A DNA stretch of 64,000 nt, from the NCBI RefSeq assembly GCF_022201045.2, contig NC_068557.1, positions 4,154,001-4,218,000 on the forward strand, read 5' to 3'. Source of the DNA: Citrus sinensis. Lineage: Eukaryota > Streptophyta > Magnoliopsida > Sapindales > Rutaceae. The notes beneath the pieces were generated by a model. That model did no database searches. It worked only from the letters and a program-made list of their open reading frames with translations, and had not been told where the DNA came from. Both the position numbers and the translations under genes were made by a program. Positions 10,738-23,979 of this stretch are shown here, piece by piece; position 1 is the stretch's first letter; every line of letters starts with the position of its first letter.

Positions 10738-12840
10738 CTTTATTTTTTTATGAGGTCTCTTTTTATTTTTTTAATACTCAAATAAATATAAAATATTTTA
10801 AAATTTGTTTTATATTTAGTTCTTGAATTTTAACAATCATTACAAAATCTTAAAAATAAAAAAAAATAGTTAAAAAAATATCATTTCTTACTTTCATTAG
10901 AACCATTACAAAAACAAACAAACCAATAAATAAGTAAAATACTATTTTAATATAAAATATTAAGATTTATAGCACATACAAAGTTGAGAAGATGAATTGA
11001 TGATCGGATAATAGATATGAATTTTATATTTCCATAAACTTTTTTTTTTAAATGAACTAATGATTGTAATAATTTTCTTTGTGGATAAGACATCAACAAG
11101 TTTTATCTATTGATTTTTGAGGTTATAAGGTTTTCAATAGAAATTAAAAGGAATATTAAAAGTCAAAGATTTTAATGTTAAATAACAAAGTTTTCTTTAC
11201 ATTTTCAATTTTTTTTTTCTTGAAGAAACTAATAGTGAATGAATTAATGGTTAGACAATATTATTAATTATATCTCTTTAACACTAAGGTTAACAAATAT
11301 AGTTTAGGCTTTCTTGCAATACGTAATTAAAAAAAAACTTTATCAATTAGAAAATTATTAAGTAAATACTAAAAAATGAGACTTTCCAAAATGTGAGACC
11401 TTATATGATTGTCTTATTCGTCTATACTTAAAGTCACCGCTGGGTGAGTTTAGCACCTCGTATAATTTAAGATTATATTGCATATGCAATCTCATGCTGG
11501 AGGTGTAGTAACATCTACATTATGGGGCATTATAATGAATCATATGCAGAACTGCTACATTATGCAAACTCAAGAGGGACTCCGAGTTTGCTTAATCATT
11601 AGATCTTTTTTAAAATTAATTATAAAAACAAAATTAAGTTGTTTATATTATTTAATAGTATCATAATTTTATTTTGTTATATTATAATAACAAGTTTATA
11701 TTGATAAATTTATATAATATTATTCGCCTACCCTTGGAAGACGAAGTAGAAAAAAGAATAAATATAATAATAATCTGATTCTTTGTCGCCGTAGTAAATA
11801 AGAGAGAAAATCAAATTTCTTTCTTTGTTTTTATTTTTTATGATTTACAAAGAAAAAATAAAAAGAAAAAATCAGAGTTAATAAACTGTGACATCGTACA
11901 TTGGAAAAAAAAAACAGAATTCTTTTGTAGCAAATCATTTATTAAGAAAATCAATAAGCTTAATACAAAAGTGGAAAAAGAAACAACAATAACATGGTTT
12001 CGGGCATCTACCATTACATCCACAATGGTTGGCCATATTATTGCCGTCCGAAAATTTAAAATTACATTATTATACACTTAGTTACTTTTCTTTTTTCTTT
12101 TTTAATTACAAGTCAACATTAGTTTAATTCCCCATCTCAATATGAATATTACCACAAAGCACAGAACGTGGATCTCTAAAACTCAATGTTCTAGGTTCAA
12201 ATCCTACACGGCACAATTTCAGTCTTGTTGTCTTAGATCTAGCCAAAATCGCACATATTGGATTGAAATTATTTACAAGTAATTTGAATTTGACTCTGAC
12301 CTTCCCACTCCATTGTTTAAAGTATAATAATTGGAATATAAAAATAAATTATTTAACAAATAGTTTAATATAATTAATAAGAGATACTTAAATTTAATAA
12401 ATTTAAATGATATAAATATAAATATAAAATAATGTTATATACAATCCAATTCATACTCCAACTCTAGTTCAATGCATTCTAATACAATATATCATAATAT
12501 AATACAGTTAATGCAATAAAATTAGTGTGCCAAATACACCCGATATATATCAATACATCACACTAAATTTTTCATTTTTCTTATTACATATCTTAAGTGT
12601 CCCATATCTCACTCAACATTTTCGTTGCAGTATACTTTATTATCTTATCTATCTTTTATTTGTTTTTTATTATCTAATAACAACCTAATTCCTTGCATAG
12701 ACCTCTTATTTCCACTCGACATTTTATTGAGCTCTTTAGTACCAGAAGAGAGTATTAAGAGGAGGCGAAGCTGCTTTTCTTATTGACTCAGAAGTCGCTC
12801 AATTATGTAATTATACAACTGATGTAAGAAGCAAACTTAG
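10738..12840. other. AT-rich intergenic DNA
   Basis: No supported gene. It contains AT-rich low-complexity stretches and one tRNA-like word at 12193-12220 that I rejected. Near 12430-12541 is an AT-rich stretch ending GTGCCAAATACACCC, typical of the end of a small hAT-like element. Confidence 0.5.
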
Positions 12841-14560
12841 TTCTTCAATGAAAAATCTTATTTCTACACGTTGAAAATTCTGCCGCAGCATGTAATTTCT
12901 TCCCCCCTCTGCCAGTCGAACTGCAAATGTGCTTTTGGCTTATAGAGGCCTCAGTGGAAGGACAGTGCACGAAGGGAAGAAAAAGCAACGAATCAAAGTG
13001 GAAACAACTGATCTTTGGTTGCCACTTCATGTATCTTTCAAATTGGAACTTATCACAAGGCGGCAAAAAATAAACAAAAAATAACAAGCAGCAAGATATT
13101 ATTTTGCACATTATGACAATTAAAGATGTCAAACACATAACAGTTTAAAATCAAGACAGAGGGAAAGTAGTTCCACAGATTATTTCATTACACCAAAGTT
13201 TCTAGTTCGACCTCAATTTCAACATAGAAGACCAATGGCTTGCTGTTCTGTAGTACCACAAATCTTTACTCAAAAGCATATTACGATTAAACAAAGAGTT
13301 CTTGCGTCCCAGACGAAATGACCACAAACATGACACTTGGTACTCACCCATATATTTCGTTCTTCTACATGATTAGCATCCCACTACCCAACAACTTCGG
13401 ATAACCAGTGTGTGCACCTGGCAACCTTGTGATCAGATCTCCAAAGCTATCTGCATAGAACTAGAAGAGAATGCACTACAGATAATCAGGCTGCCAGCAT
13501 ATGCTTGTAGCAGATATTCTGACAGCTTGACTATTTAAGAAAAGTTCATACGCATGAGTACACCATCTTATATTCCATCGCCTCCTCGAGACAAGCTTCA
13601 AAACCAACGAATGATCTTATTTACGACACATGCTATCCCCCATCCCAAGTAACCTGATAAGGCATTTACTTCTTACGAATTTATCATCATACAGATGTTT
13701 CCATACTTCCTCCAGCAAAAGAGCTCAGTGATACCTGCTTGTAGTGAAAGGCATGCCAAACTCTTGATACTTGAACCAACAAGCATACAAAATGTGCGCA
13801 AATGCAATGCCACTTAAATAGACATGAATTATGCAGATGCATGATATACAATTATTTCCGATCCATACATAAAATATACCCTCCCTTACAAGTGCATTTT
13901 TAATTTTACACAAACTTCACGGAGCTAGAATAAGGCAATCATATAAGATGAACCATACAGATCATTTGAAAAGGTTCTTAACCAACAAAAAATCAATCAG
14001 GTCAGAAGTTCGTAATGCCACAAAGATACTCAGTTCATCAGAGTGATGTTTGTGTTTGTGTGAAGATTGAATTTTTTTTCTTTTTGATAAAGTGTTTGTA
14101 TTAATAAATAATGGACAATGTTTGTGCAAAGAATTAAAACAAATTTAAGATAAGGTAAAATTTACGAACCACATTGAAAGAAACTGATTCCAAACAACAA
14201 AGGAATTGCAATGTCAATAATAAGTTCTAAACCAAACACAACTAAGTCTTGACCATACCACTTCTGGGAGCAGAATAGAAGAGAAAAAAAAGGAATTATA
14301 TAATTTGTTCATGTATTTCATATTTTAACTCAAATTTTCACTAGTGTAGAACTTGATTCCATGATAAATTTTTGAAAACCTTAAACATTGGAAGACATCT
14401 AATAATTGCAGATATTATGAGTTGCACTTAAAATATTCAAGTTTGCACATTAATGTTTTCACTTCTAACAAGTATATTACCAGGAGTTTTAATTACTACT
14501 AGCATGTGCATGCACACAGATAGAATATATAAACATAGTCAGTATTAGAGAGAAACTCAC
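12841..14560 (-). other. Probable distal 3' UTR and downstream region of SMG7
   Basis: No coding gene is supported. The minus strand continues from the SMG7 3' UTR exon ending at 14561. A further donor-like CAG|GTATCA lies at 13735-13736. The poly(A) site cannot be fixed from sequence alone. Confidence 0.45.
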
Positions 14561-14830
14561 TTCTGTAATAGCAAGTGCCTGCAAGAAGCCAAGGCCACCC
14601 ATGCTCCAACAAAATAAAACTCATCAACACAAAAAAGGCTTTGAAGTTGGAGTTTAAATTCGGAAGCGAAAGGATGCAGAACATTCACCAGAATCTTTCT
14701 TAAAAACCTGAAAACCAAGAGAATGCTAGGCCATGACAGATCTCCAAGCAAAATATATACATATATATAAAAACAGAAAAATAACAGAAGAGGATGCAAT
14801 GTCAAATCAAAATACACACATAAACCTTAC
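14561..14830 (-). other. SMG7 3' UTR introns (splice junctions after the stop)
   Basis: On the minus strand a canonical donor (AGCTG|GTAAGG, GT at 14830-14829) lies 21 nt after the SMG7 stop. The matching acceptor is TTGGTTTTCAG at 14708, making an intron at 14708-14830. The next exon, 14561-14707 (147 nt), ends at a second canonical donor (CAGAA|GTGAGT, GT at 14560-14559). The second junction is therefore about 168 nt after the stop codon, far enough to mark the mRNA for nonsense-mediated decay. The acceptor for the second intron is not resolved. Confidence 0.7.
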
Positions 14831-14851
14831 CAGCTATGTTTTCAACTGATC

Positions 14852-17800
14852 TCACACGAAATAACGACCGGTCCAGATAGACTGTCCTTGATATTGCTCA
14901 GGCAGTGGAGTAAACTGGTTTCCATTTATGAGTTGCTGTTGCCTCAGCTGTTGTTCGTGCTGTAATTTTAAATGCTCAACACTCTGGTACTCCTGCCACC
15001 CCTTCTGTTTTTCAGCATGGGACTGCACTGCTGGAAACTGCTTTCCAGGAAATGGAAAGCCTGTCCCAGCCAAGCCATTGCTGTTACTGACATACGGAGG
15101 GTTTGCATGTGATAAATAATTGATGGAACTACCAAGTCCAGGCCCTTTTGTTGAAGGCGGCAACTGATATCCATCCAACCAACTGTAATCATCCATTAAT
15201 GGATTCTCGTTAGTCAACTCAGAACCAGAAATGGGTGCAGTTACTTGCTTAGAAGGAACTGGGCTGAAGCCAGGTGGAGGTCCCAGATGCCTGACAGGTC
15301 GGCTAACTGGACTTTTTCTGGGGCCTGCGGGGAAAGCTGACGAGGCCTTCACAGCAGAACTGTCAGCAGCAACTCCCAATGATGCAATGGCATCAACCTT
15401 GGATGGTATAACAGCTTCTGGCCCATTTGAAAAACTATAGTGCGTACCACTTGCATTGACATTAACAGATTGTTGGATGGGAATTGTCCTTGCTGCAGGG
15501 AGTGAAGGGCCTATGTTTTCCAACATCTCATGTTTCAGCACACGCCCATTCTCTGGGAGCCTCAAACCTTTCAAGCTATTAGCAAGAGACACTTCTTCTT
15601 CCATAAGCTGCTTTGGAGCATGCGGCTGAACTGACTGCAGATGTTGAGGCAGAATATTGCCAACTGATACAGTTAGCGGTAAACTAGAATCATAAGTAGA
15701 CTGCTGGCGAAGGTTGTCTTGAGATGTTGAAACAGAACCAGCATAAAATTGTAGATCACCTACAGCAGCATTATGGCCGGGGGTAAAGCCATCATAGGAC
15801 ATCCACGTCGAACCAACCACATCAGCTCTCTTCTCAGTAACTGCTGGCTTAAAAACAATGACCTCATCCTCCTCCTCCCCATCCATGTACAGTTGTGGCG
15901 CCTGCACAACCCCCAAATTCATCGCTTTCTCAGCTTGATTTTCTAGAATTAAATCATTTGTTTTGGACACGTCTGAGGAGGTAAAGGTGATGTCATCCAA
16001 TGGCTCAGTACCAATAACAAATTTCTTCACCTTTGAATCAAAACACACTGGTTTTTGGTCAACCATAATTACATTTGCCAAAGCCTTCCCAGCTGCGAAA
16101 ATCCTTTTGACACGATCTTTCCTTTCCTTATTACCATCACCTCCAAAAGAGATCTTCCTAGAGAAATCTAAGATAGTCTGTGCAGGAAGGAGTGGCAAAA
16201 ACCCTCTTAACTCAATATCCTCCCACAATGCTAGTCGATTTTCAGTTTCTGCTTCATCATATCTGCTCATATTGAAAAAGCAAGTCAAGTCTTCATCATC
16301 AGCAACGGACATTGGGCCAAGGGACAAGATCTTATTAAGGAAGGATATGCACTGGTTCCAAAAGTTTGACCTAACAGTTGCCTGCCTCTCGTCTGCATCA
16401 CTGCCAGAAGCAATATCAGGATAGCAGGCCAACCATTCTACAAAAACCAAAACACCAGGTAACAGGTAACTTGAAGAAGGATCACTCAGCTGCATACATC
16501 TCTCTATTATATGCCCCATCAACTCAAATACAGCAGTGAATGCATTCTGAAGAAGTACAGCACGCTGTACAATTTCTGCGTAAGTCTGATTTTCATTTTC
16601 CTTCTTCAAATTATGAACTGTGAATATAAGAATGGAAACAAGCCTAACTATAAAAAGAGCATTCTCGTTGGCATCTGATCCAAAGTTCAGTTCCTCTTCT
16701 GGCCCAGAAGAAAGAAGCTCACACAATCCACTGCTAACCAAAGCAAGAACTTCTGCAAATGTCTCCAGACTGGAAAATAGAAATCACAGGAAGCACGTGG
16801 TATCAGAAATGGTTGGTTTAAATATTATGATAATGTTTATGATATATAGATGTTCTAATAATATTCATAATAATAATAAGAACAACAAGCACACCAACAA
16901 CTATAATAAACGCTAGATGTTCAAGTTTTAGTACCTAGTGCGTGTAAAAAGAATTCCATTTAAACGGACAAAGCGAGTGCAAAAAGCTTTAAGCTTCTCC
17001 TGGACACCAGACACACTTTCCTTCACAGTGCTGGTCTCCATGTCAGCATCTTTTGATGCAAGTTTTGCTTCGACTTTCCCTCTTCCTTTACCAGTCAACC
17101 GCCCAGCCTCCTTGGCAGTAGAAGATTTAACATCTCCAGACATCTGAGAGTAACTCTGACGGTTCTGCCCCAAAAAAAAGGGAAAAAAAGCTAATAAATA
17201 ATACAATACAAAGAATATGAATCTTGACATTTGCAATACTATAACTAGACTGGCCATTCACATGAAGATCCACAATGTTCAAATTCTAGGATCTTTAAGA
17301 AGCATCCATCAACCAAAATTTCAAACAATCCAACCTGACAAATGCAGCCTGCTACTTAACAATATGTTCTGCTTACTTATTCAATGTGACGACATCAAAA
17401 GACACCAGATCACATAAAACCTTCCATTATGTAAGAATCATTAACTAATTTTATTTTTTTATTATTATTATTTTTGGCTGATTGCTTAATCCTCATAATT
17501 TTCTACATCATTATTATAGTTTCTCATAATAGATATCTACTCCAAAAATTAAAAAAAAAAGATGGTTGCAAAACCCGAAAGTCTAAGCCTTTGCCTAAAT
17601 TTGTTCGATCCAAACAATTTTTTTTTTCCTCCTCGCACATTTACAAAGGCCTAAGACCTTCCCCCCCCCCCCCCTCTTCTCACTCAGCTTCCAACCAATC
17701 TGTCAAAACTAATGTGTTCGAGGAAATTTGAAAAGCCATTAGTTAAATGGTTCACACAATTCTTTTGCTGAAATCTTTGGCTTTAATGGAATCAAAAATC

Positions 17801-19408
17801 AAATGATAATTAATATAGCAGTCCATCTGACAGCCAATTGATAATTAATTAGCAAATATGCTCAAACAATCAAATGATTACCAATTAATTGCAATCAGCA
17901 TCCATAATCCAATGTTCATACACGACCAATAACACAAAAAAAGGAAGATAAAATGGGAAATTTTGTCTTAAAACATTTAAAATACCCAAGCTTTTGACTC
18001 CAACTGGGGGCGTGAACAATCAAGACAATATATCAAAACATTTTAACTAAGCAGTACAGGCATTATTTTTTATTTCCCATGGTAAAAAGACACAAGCCCA
18101 AGCTTTCATCTGCACATGGCATATAATCTACAAAACTGATGTAGAAGACATAAAATGCCTAATCCTCGAAACCCAGATACAACTACTTATCCAATGAAAC
18201 AAATACACATGAACAAGTAAATATTCTCTGCTACTTCTTCTAGCAATGGTACAATAAAAGGCACATCAGAAATGCCCAACATATTAAAAACAATAGGGGC
18301 AAAAGCACACACATCACCTCTTCTGCATATTATTCTATTTGTCAGATAGAAAAGTACCTTTTCAAATGCAACAATCAAGTTATCCCTTGCAGTTGAAAAG
18401 GGGCTATCCACTGCCAAACTTCGAAAGTACCGATAAACAGCTACCAACTCATCACTAGAATAAGAAGCCAATATAGCAAGCTGAAAAGAGAAAATTTGAT
18501 AAACTAAGGGGATCAGAATTGACAATGTGCCATATCGACATCATGACCCAGAAAGTATGGGAATAAACTTGCATTATCATTTAATAACAGGAAACTTGAA
18601 AAGCCAAACCTGGTGGTGGGGATTCCCACTTGATGGCCAAAGAGAAGCAGCTTGCAGATAGTAACTTGAAGCTGCTGCATACTCTCGAGATTTAGAGTCG
18701 CCCTCCCCATATAAACCTTTGTACCTTGCTAGGTCCCCCAAATATATCAAACATCGGTGACAAGAAACCAAACCTTTCTTCACCTCAGAAGATTTCTTCC
18801 CATCTTTGTCCATGATGATACGATTCTCAGAATCCTCAGAGAAATTCCCCAAAGGAAGCCCATATTTTGCTCTGATCTTCAAGATCAATTCATGATAAAA
18901 TCCAGTTGCTTCAGAAAGGAATGTTTTAAACTGCTGTCTAATTTTTGTAACTCGATCAGAACGCGAAGGTACTTTTGTAGCCTGCGATGTGTTCGAGCCT
19001 GCAGAAGAAACAGCAGCACTATAGTGTGCCCTCAATTCTTCGATTCGCCTGTAATGTAACTGCCATAAGGCATATTCAACATTGTGCTGCTCAGAGAAGG
19101 CATGATCTTCAAGGATTATCGCCTCATAATTTTCACGCATCTGTTGCCAAGCATTGGGATCTGATGGAATTCGCGCCTGGACTGACCTCCTGCGCTTATT
19201 TTCCAACTCAATATTCTGCATAATATCCAGCACCAAAAAATTAAGGATCAACCCTTAACACAAAGCACTAATTCATGATCATGTTATAACTATGGCGGAA
19301 ATAAGAGGGAAAGAAGGAAAAAAAAAAAAAAACAGAGAGAGATACCTTTTCATAGAGGCGTTGTGCACGCTCCCTTGCTGAAGGAGCAGGAGCAGACATA
19401 TTATCCAT
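14852..19408 (-). CDS. SMG7: SMG7, nonsense-mediated mRNA decay factor (EST1/TPR family)
   Basis: Binds phosphorylated UPF1 through an N-terminal 14-3-3-like TPR domain and promotes decay of aberrant mRNAs; in Arabidopsis it is also needed for exit from meiosis. Exons on the minus strand: 19346-19408, 18610-19215, 18358-18480, 16935-17164 and 14852-16769, giving 979 residues (Arabidopsis about 1,060). The TPR/EST1 region spans exons 2-4 and the start of exon 5, with stretches such as ALWQLHYRRIEELRAHY, CHRCLIYLGDLARYK, ASSYYLQAASLWPSSGNPHHQ and DNLIVAFEK. The C-terminal half is Pro/Gly/Ser/Gln-rich, with VRHLGPPPGFSPVP and a final WTGRYFV that matches my memory of the family. All phases close, including AG|T (Ser341). 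A 5' UTR intron (19409-19927) splices directly onto the ATG. The 3' UTR also carries introns, suggesting autoregulation by NMD. Confidence 0.96.
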
Positions 19409-20044
19409 CTGCACAATCATCATCCATCAAAAATATTCGACCAATTTCAAATTTGCACAAAATCTGCAGAAAATAAACACATGTTACCACAAGCCCAAAA
19501 AACTTTACTCAGAAGCAAAGACTATCACCCGCCAAATAACATAAATTCCCATCAGACCAACATTTTTAAAAATCCCTAAAAGTGGTAATTAATAGGCCTC
19601 CTTTCCAAAACAATTCTTTCTAAGACGACTCTACCAGGCTTCATCAAACGGATTTTTTTTTTTTTTACTTTCAAATCACAACCACCAAAGCGTAACCTAA
19701 CTCTATTCAATTATTTTCGAAAGAAAAAATCAAAATCAAATAATAATAATAATAATAAGAAGAAGAAGAACAGAAACGGTAACTAACAAATATCCGATCT
19801 GCTACAGCCAGGTAAAATAACAACAAAGCATAATTAAATCAATCAATCAAGCAACCCACATGTATAACTCCACAAAAATATTCAACGACAAAAATTTTAA
19901 AAAAAGAAAAAAAAAAGAAAGACTGACCTGAGGAACCAGATCTAAAGAGGTTGAGGCGTTGGATCAGATCATCGCGGCTGCAAATTAATGAGAGACAATA
20001 AGATATTTAGGGTTTGCTTCGAAGAGAGAGAGAGAGAGAGAGAG
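19409..20044 (-). promoter_or_regulatory. SMG7 5' UTR intron and (GA)n leader
   Basis: A non-coding first exon ends CTCAG|GTCAGT at 19928. The intron runs 19409-19927 and its acceptor GTGCAG abuts the ATG at 19408. A (GA)n tract at about 20022-20044 (CT-rich on the transcribed strand) marks the probable leader or core promoter, a common feature of plant 5' UTRs. Confidence 0.65.
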
Positions 20045-20299
20045 AAGAGAGGAGAGAGGTGGTTTTGGTATCGTATTGGTTGTTTGTCCGATTGGAGATG
20101 AGGTTTGAGAAAACTTCAATGTCTTTTCCTTTTTCTTCCCCCCCCTCTCTTCTCTTTTTCTTTTATTTTTTTTCGGGCGGCGATTTCCTCAAACGGTGCC
20201 GTTTTTATACCGCCTAGTCTTCATTTCCTTCCCCTTTTCTTTCTTGACAGGTATATAATAACATCTAGATCCTTCATTTTCTGCTAAATCACATAAAAT

Positions 20300-22626
20300 A
20301 GAATATTTTGTAATGAGTATTGTAAAAGTCCATATGATGATATGAACTTCTTTGTTTTGGTGTCTTGACTGTTACGTCACTGAAATCAATTATTAGTGTA
20401 TGCGTTTCGTTTTTTTTTTTTTTCCTCTTTTTCTTTCCTATGAAGAGTACTTGCATTATGCAAAATAAAAATGATCAAAAATCAAAGAACTTCAAATAAG
20501 GGAGCTAAATAAGCAATCTAAGATGCTCTAAATTTCTTTTCAAGAGTATTTATTCCACAATCTACTATTCAATTATATCTCTTAATATTATTGAAAATAT
20601 TAATTCGAATTCTGTGGGGGTGTGTGTGTGTGTATAACGTAAAATAGTTATAAATTTCTCTTCAATATTTTTAGTTGGAGTAGATTTCTGAACACAATAT
20701 TATTAATTTGAGTAGACTTGTGAACTAATCTAAATAAATTTCTAGTTTATTATTAACATACATATATAGAGTCCTAATAAACCTTAAACTATAATTTTTA
20801 TAACCCTTAAAAGAAAAAAATAGTACGTAAAAGAAAATATTAACCGTGTTCTTACTTCATATTTTACAAAAAACATAGGATCTGTATGTTATTATTCCGT
20901 TTTCAGGATTTACTATTCATATTATGTAATACAATAATAGCCTCTCTTTTTTCTTTTTTTAAAGTTAGAAAAAAAATATAATTTATTTTAGGTGTACATG
21001 TTTAATTAGTTATTTTATACCTTCTTGGAGAAGTCTCTCAAAAAAAAAAAAAAAAAAAAAAAGAAGAAGAAGAGCTTCTGGGAGAAGGAGGGGGGTCCAC
21101 ACGACGAGGATTAGAGTTCGACTCACTCTCCAATTTGCCTTAAACCTTCCTGCCGTCTATTTTCAAATCCAGAATCTTCTTTTTCTAATCTACAAGATTT
21201 AACATAAATAAAAATAACGCATCAATTTGCTGATAAAATAAAATGAATTTATTTTCCCATTTCCCCTTGTGTTGACTTTACGAGTGATTTTCGATGTGGC
21301 TCTAATCTAATAAATTCCTTATGGTCAAGGTATCTTGCTTGGGTAATTTACTAATTTTGCACATAAATTAATGAGAATGCTATCATATAATTTGGGTTAA
21401 CAAGAAAGCCCATCAAAACATGAACTGAATCTCTGTGATGTTCAGTATCAAAATATTTTGGTTTTATCAATTGGTCGTCTTAAGATTATCTTCTATAAAT
21501 AAATCGATTTTGTTCGTATATTATAGATATGTGATATGATATGGGTCTGGATGAATGAACGAAATTTCTAAGCTTAAAAGCAGACTAAAAAAATTTAACA
21601 AATAACAAGCAAGATAAGATTCGACATAGCTTTTATATTTTAACTAGCATTAATAATTTTTCATAAAAATTAACATAAATACAGAGAGTTGTTTAGTTCT
21701 TGACTCCTCGTCAGCCGGAGCACATACCACGTACAAAAATGAAAATCAAAAGCGAAAAACTTTCAAGGGATGAGACGCGTTGAGCACGGTAATGCCCTGA
21801 GGCTGACTATTGAATCGTAAAGACTAAAGACTACGCTCAAAACGATGACTCCACTGTTAACAAAGAAAGATTAACGAGCAGTCAATCAAAGATCACGACC
21901 GTTCAAGAGCTGCTTTTAATTTTCATCTACAACAACAGAATTGTCTGGTAGTCAAAGTGGAAAGTTTACCCTGAAAGAAGAAATGTTTGAGCCCCGATGC
22001 TGACTCAAATTTGCACCCTCGACAAAACTGAAAGCTCTAAGTCCATCGGACAAGGCCTTAGAGGAGACTTGAAAACCTTTATAGATGCAAAAATCAATTA
22101 CCAATTGCATTGTCTTATATTGTAGTACAGCAGTTATGAATGGCGATGGGCAATGGCAGGTTCGCGCTACGGCTTGGGAGAATCCTACCCCTTAAAAAAC
22201 CCCGACGATTTTCAAATGAAAATGCAAACAAAGAGCACATATTTCTGATATGTTAAAATAGATAGACAAAATAAAAAAAAATAAGGATTGTAATATCCTA
22301 TCAAGACATATCAATTGGTTGAATGATCATATATACCAATTTGAAAGCCAATATCCAACATTCACAATACAGCAATTGGAAGGAAATAAGATGTCAAATC
22401 AGTTATTTACATCATTTGTATTTTGGAGAGGACAATGGGGGAACACAGACAGAATAGATTCACAAGTCCAGTTTCCCAATAAAAACTGCTCCAAAGCTCT
22501 AGCACATAAATAAAATAATTAAAAAACTCAGAACTAGTCGATTCTACCTGCTCCGAATGCATACTGGCCATTCGGTGAGGATACTGATATTGTTGCTAGC
22601 TACTTCAAGGAATTCATGATTCATGT
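20300..22626. other. Intergenic region between SMG7 and the PLA2-like gene
   Basis: No supported gene. It holds a short (GT)n tract near 20620-20632 and an A22 run at about 21040-21061. A stretch of more even base composition at about 21700-22200 has no long ORF and no RNA structure I could defend. The right end probably includes the PLA2-like 3' UTR. Confidence 0.45.
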
Positions 22627-23372
22627 TCATGTTTTCTGCAGATTTGTCCTCCATATCGTACTGATAAGCCATCCAAAATCAACTATAGGATTCCCGGTCT
22701 GCAGTCTCACAAGATGTTTTCTGTATGGTATTAATATATTCTTGAGACCTGCCATGCATAAGAATTAAAACAAAAACCAAACATTAATGCCAAGAACAGG
22801 ATCTCAAACCAAGATTACAGAACAAAAGTGTCTATCATAGTAAAGATCAGTGTGTAGTAGGTAGGCATGCCTGTGATGCACATTGTCTTATAAAGATGAG
22901 CAACACGAGCATCTCCTCTTGTATCCATGTGCGGCCTCTCTAAGCACTCAACGAAAGCTAAGTCGGCTTTCAAAAGCTCAGTCTGATCATGAGTGTCGTA
23001 ACCAATATCGTGGCAATAACAGCAATAATCCAACCAATCCATTGGCCTCCTGTCCCAAAGGTTAGACCCGCTGTTTTTGCCACTGGACCAGTTGGGCCCA
23101 CAGTAGTGCCCGTATCGAGGAAACAGTTGAGAAAGGAATGCTCTTGGGCCTTTATGCCATGGAACCTTTGACACATATGGTCTAAATCGCACAGGGTTAC
23201 CCGCTTCTCTTTTCTGTAACACACGAGGGCGCGCATACCTCTTCAACTCTTTGTTTATAGTTGTAGGTCTCTGAATCTTCTCTCCGGCGTTAATGGCCCA
23301 AGGCACGAGCGAAAGAAGGGACCACCCCCACAGCTTGATATTGAAACGAGCATTTTGATTAGATTGTTCCAT
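22627..23372 (-). CDS. Phospholipase A2-like protein (At4g29070-type)
   Basis: Member of the secreted PLA2 superfamily, which releases fatty acids from phospholipid sn-2 positions. Exons on the minus strand: 22871-23372 and 22627-22748, giving 207 residues. A hydrophobic N-terminal segment (about 14-28) acts as signal or anchor. The calcium-loop region RYGHYCGPNWSSGK lies at 86-99. The catalytic motif DYCCYCHD at 116-123 carries the His-Asp pair (H122, D123). The C-terminal exon encodes GLKNILIPYRKHLV and VDFGWLIST. ATG 23372 (MEQSNQ) was chosen because the longer open frame has no upstream ATG. Reading straight through exon 1 gives a short false tail (MPTYYTLIF...), because the donor appears to be GC, not GT. 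A 5' UTR intron is likely: a donor GCAC|GTAAGC is at 23979 and an acceptor GTCAG at 23417. Resemblance to At4g29070 is from memory. Confidence 0.88.
22749..22870 (-). other. Putative GC-AG intron of the PLA2-like gene
   Basis: Exon 1 ends ATCACAG and the next bases are GCATGCC. The acceptor is GCATGGCAG at 22749-22757, followed by GTCTCAAG. Joining ACAG to GTCTC yields Thr-Gly-Leu-Lys in frame, then 39 codons to a TGA. No GT donor close by gives an open junction. Confidence 0.75.
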
Positions 23373-23979
23373 GATAACAGTTGTAGATTTAACGGTCGGT
23401 CCCAAATCGTTCTCCTCTGACAGAACACTGAACCATCAAATCCTAAGAAACCCAAAAATTCATTTCAAACAAAAGCAAGAGATCACCATGTGATAGAGTT
23501 TTAGCTTCCATGGAATCACTCACTTGTCTATTAAATCTGTCACTGAAAATAAAAATAGATACATCACAGAAAAGCAAAAAGCGCAAGCACACCCCAGAAA
23601 GCAGTTAAATAACATGGATTTTTCAAAACTTCGTCAAAAATCTAACAAATAAATTCGCCACCAACTAATAATTTAATCAAATCAAATGAAAAACCGCGTG
23701 AATAAAATAACAAAGCTGCAACAACATGAAAGCAACAAAGAAACAATCAAACTCGTACCTTTCGCGGGGAGTTGCTGAAACAGAAAAAAGCAATAAGGAT
23801 AAAATCTCGAATTGATATAATACGTTAATAATTTTATGTTAATATGTTTTTGGTTTTTAATTTTTATTTTTTCCTCAGCAACCAAACAAGGCCGAATAAT
23901 ATAATAGAAATTCAAGTAATAGAAATTTTAACATAATAAAACTGGCAGAAATTTAAAAATGAAGATAGATTTTGCTTAC

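Noticed and set aside
12175..12230. tRNA-like 3' half (TAGGTTCAAATCCTAC)
   Set aside because: It has a good T-arm/B-box word, but no matching acceptor stem, D-arm or anticodon arm could be folded upstream. Probably a chance match or an old retroposon piece.
12845..13138. 97-codon minus-strand ORF
   Set aside because: It has no recognisable domain, lies in the likely SMG7 3' region and shows no codon-usage signal.
21040..21140. Poly(A) run followed by a GAGTTCGACTC B-box-like word
   Set aside because: Order and spacing do not fit a SINE (tail before promoter), and no A box was found.
21700..22200. Possible C/D snoRNA cluster (several GATGA and CTGA words)
   Set aside because: The boxes are not paired at proper spacing with terminal stems, and no rRNA-complementary guide could be shown.
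22815..22870. C-terminal tail MPTYYTLIFTMIDTFVL of the PLA2-like ORF
   Set aside because: It is explained as intron read-through; the GC-AG splice gives a longer, family-like C terminus.
23759..23774. 16-nt micro-exon in the PLA2-like 5' UTR (CAG before, GTACGA after)
   Set aside because: The splice words are present but non-coding, and without transcripts it cannot be separated from chance.
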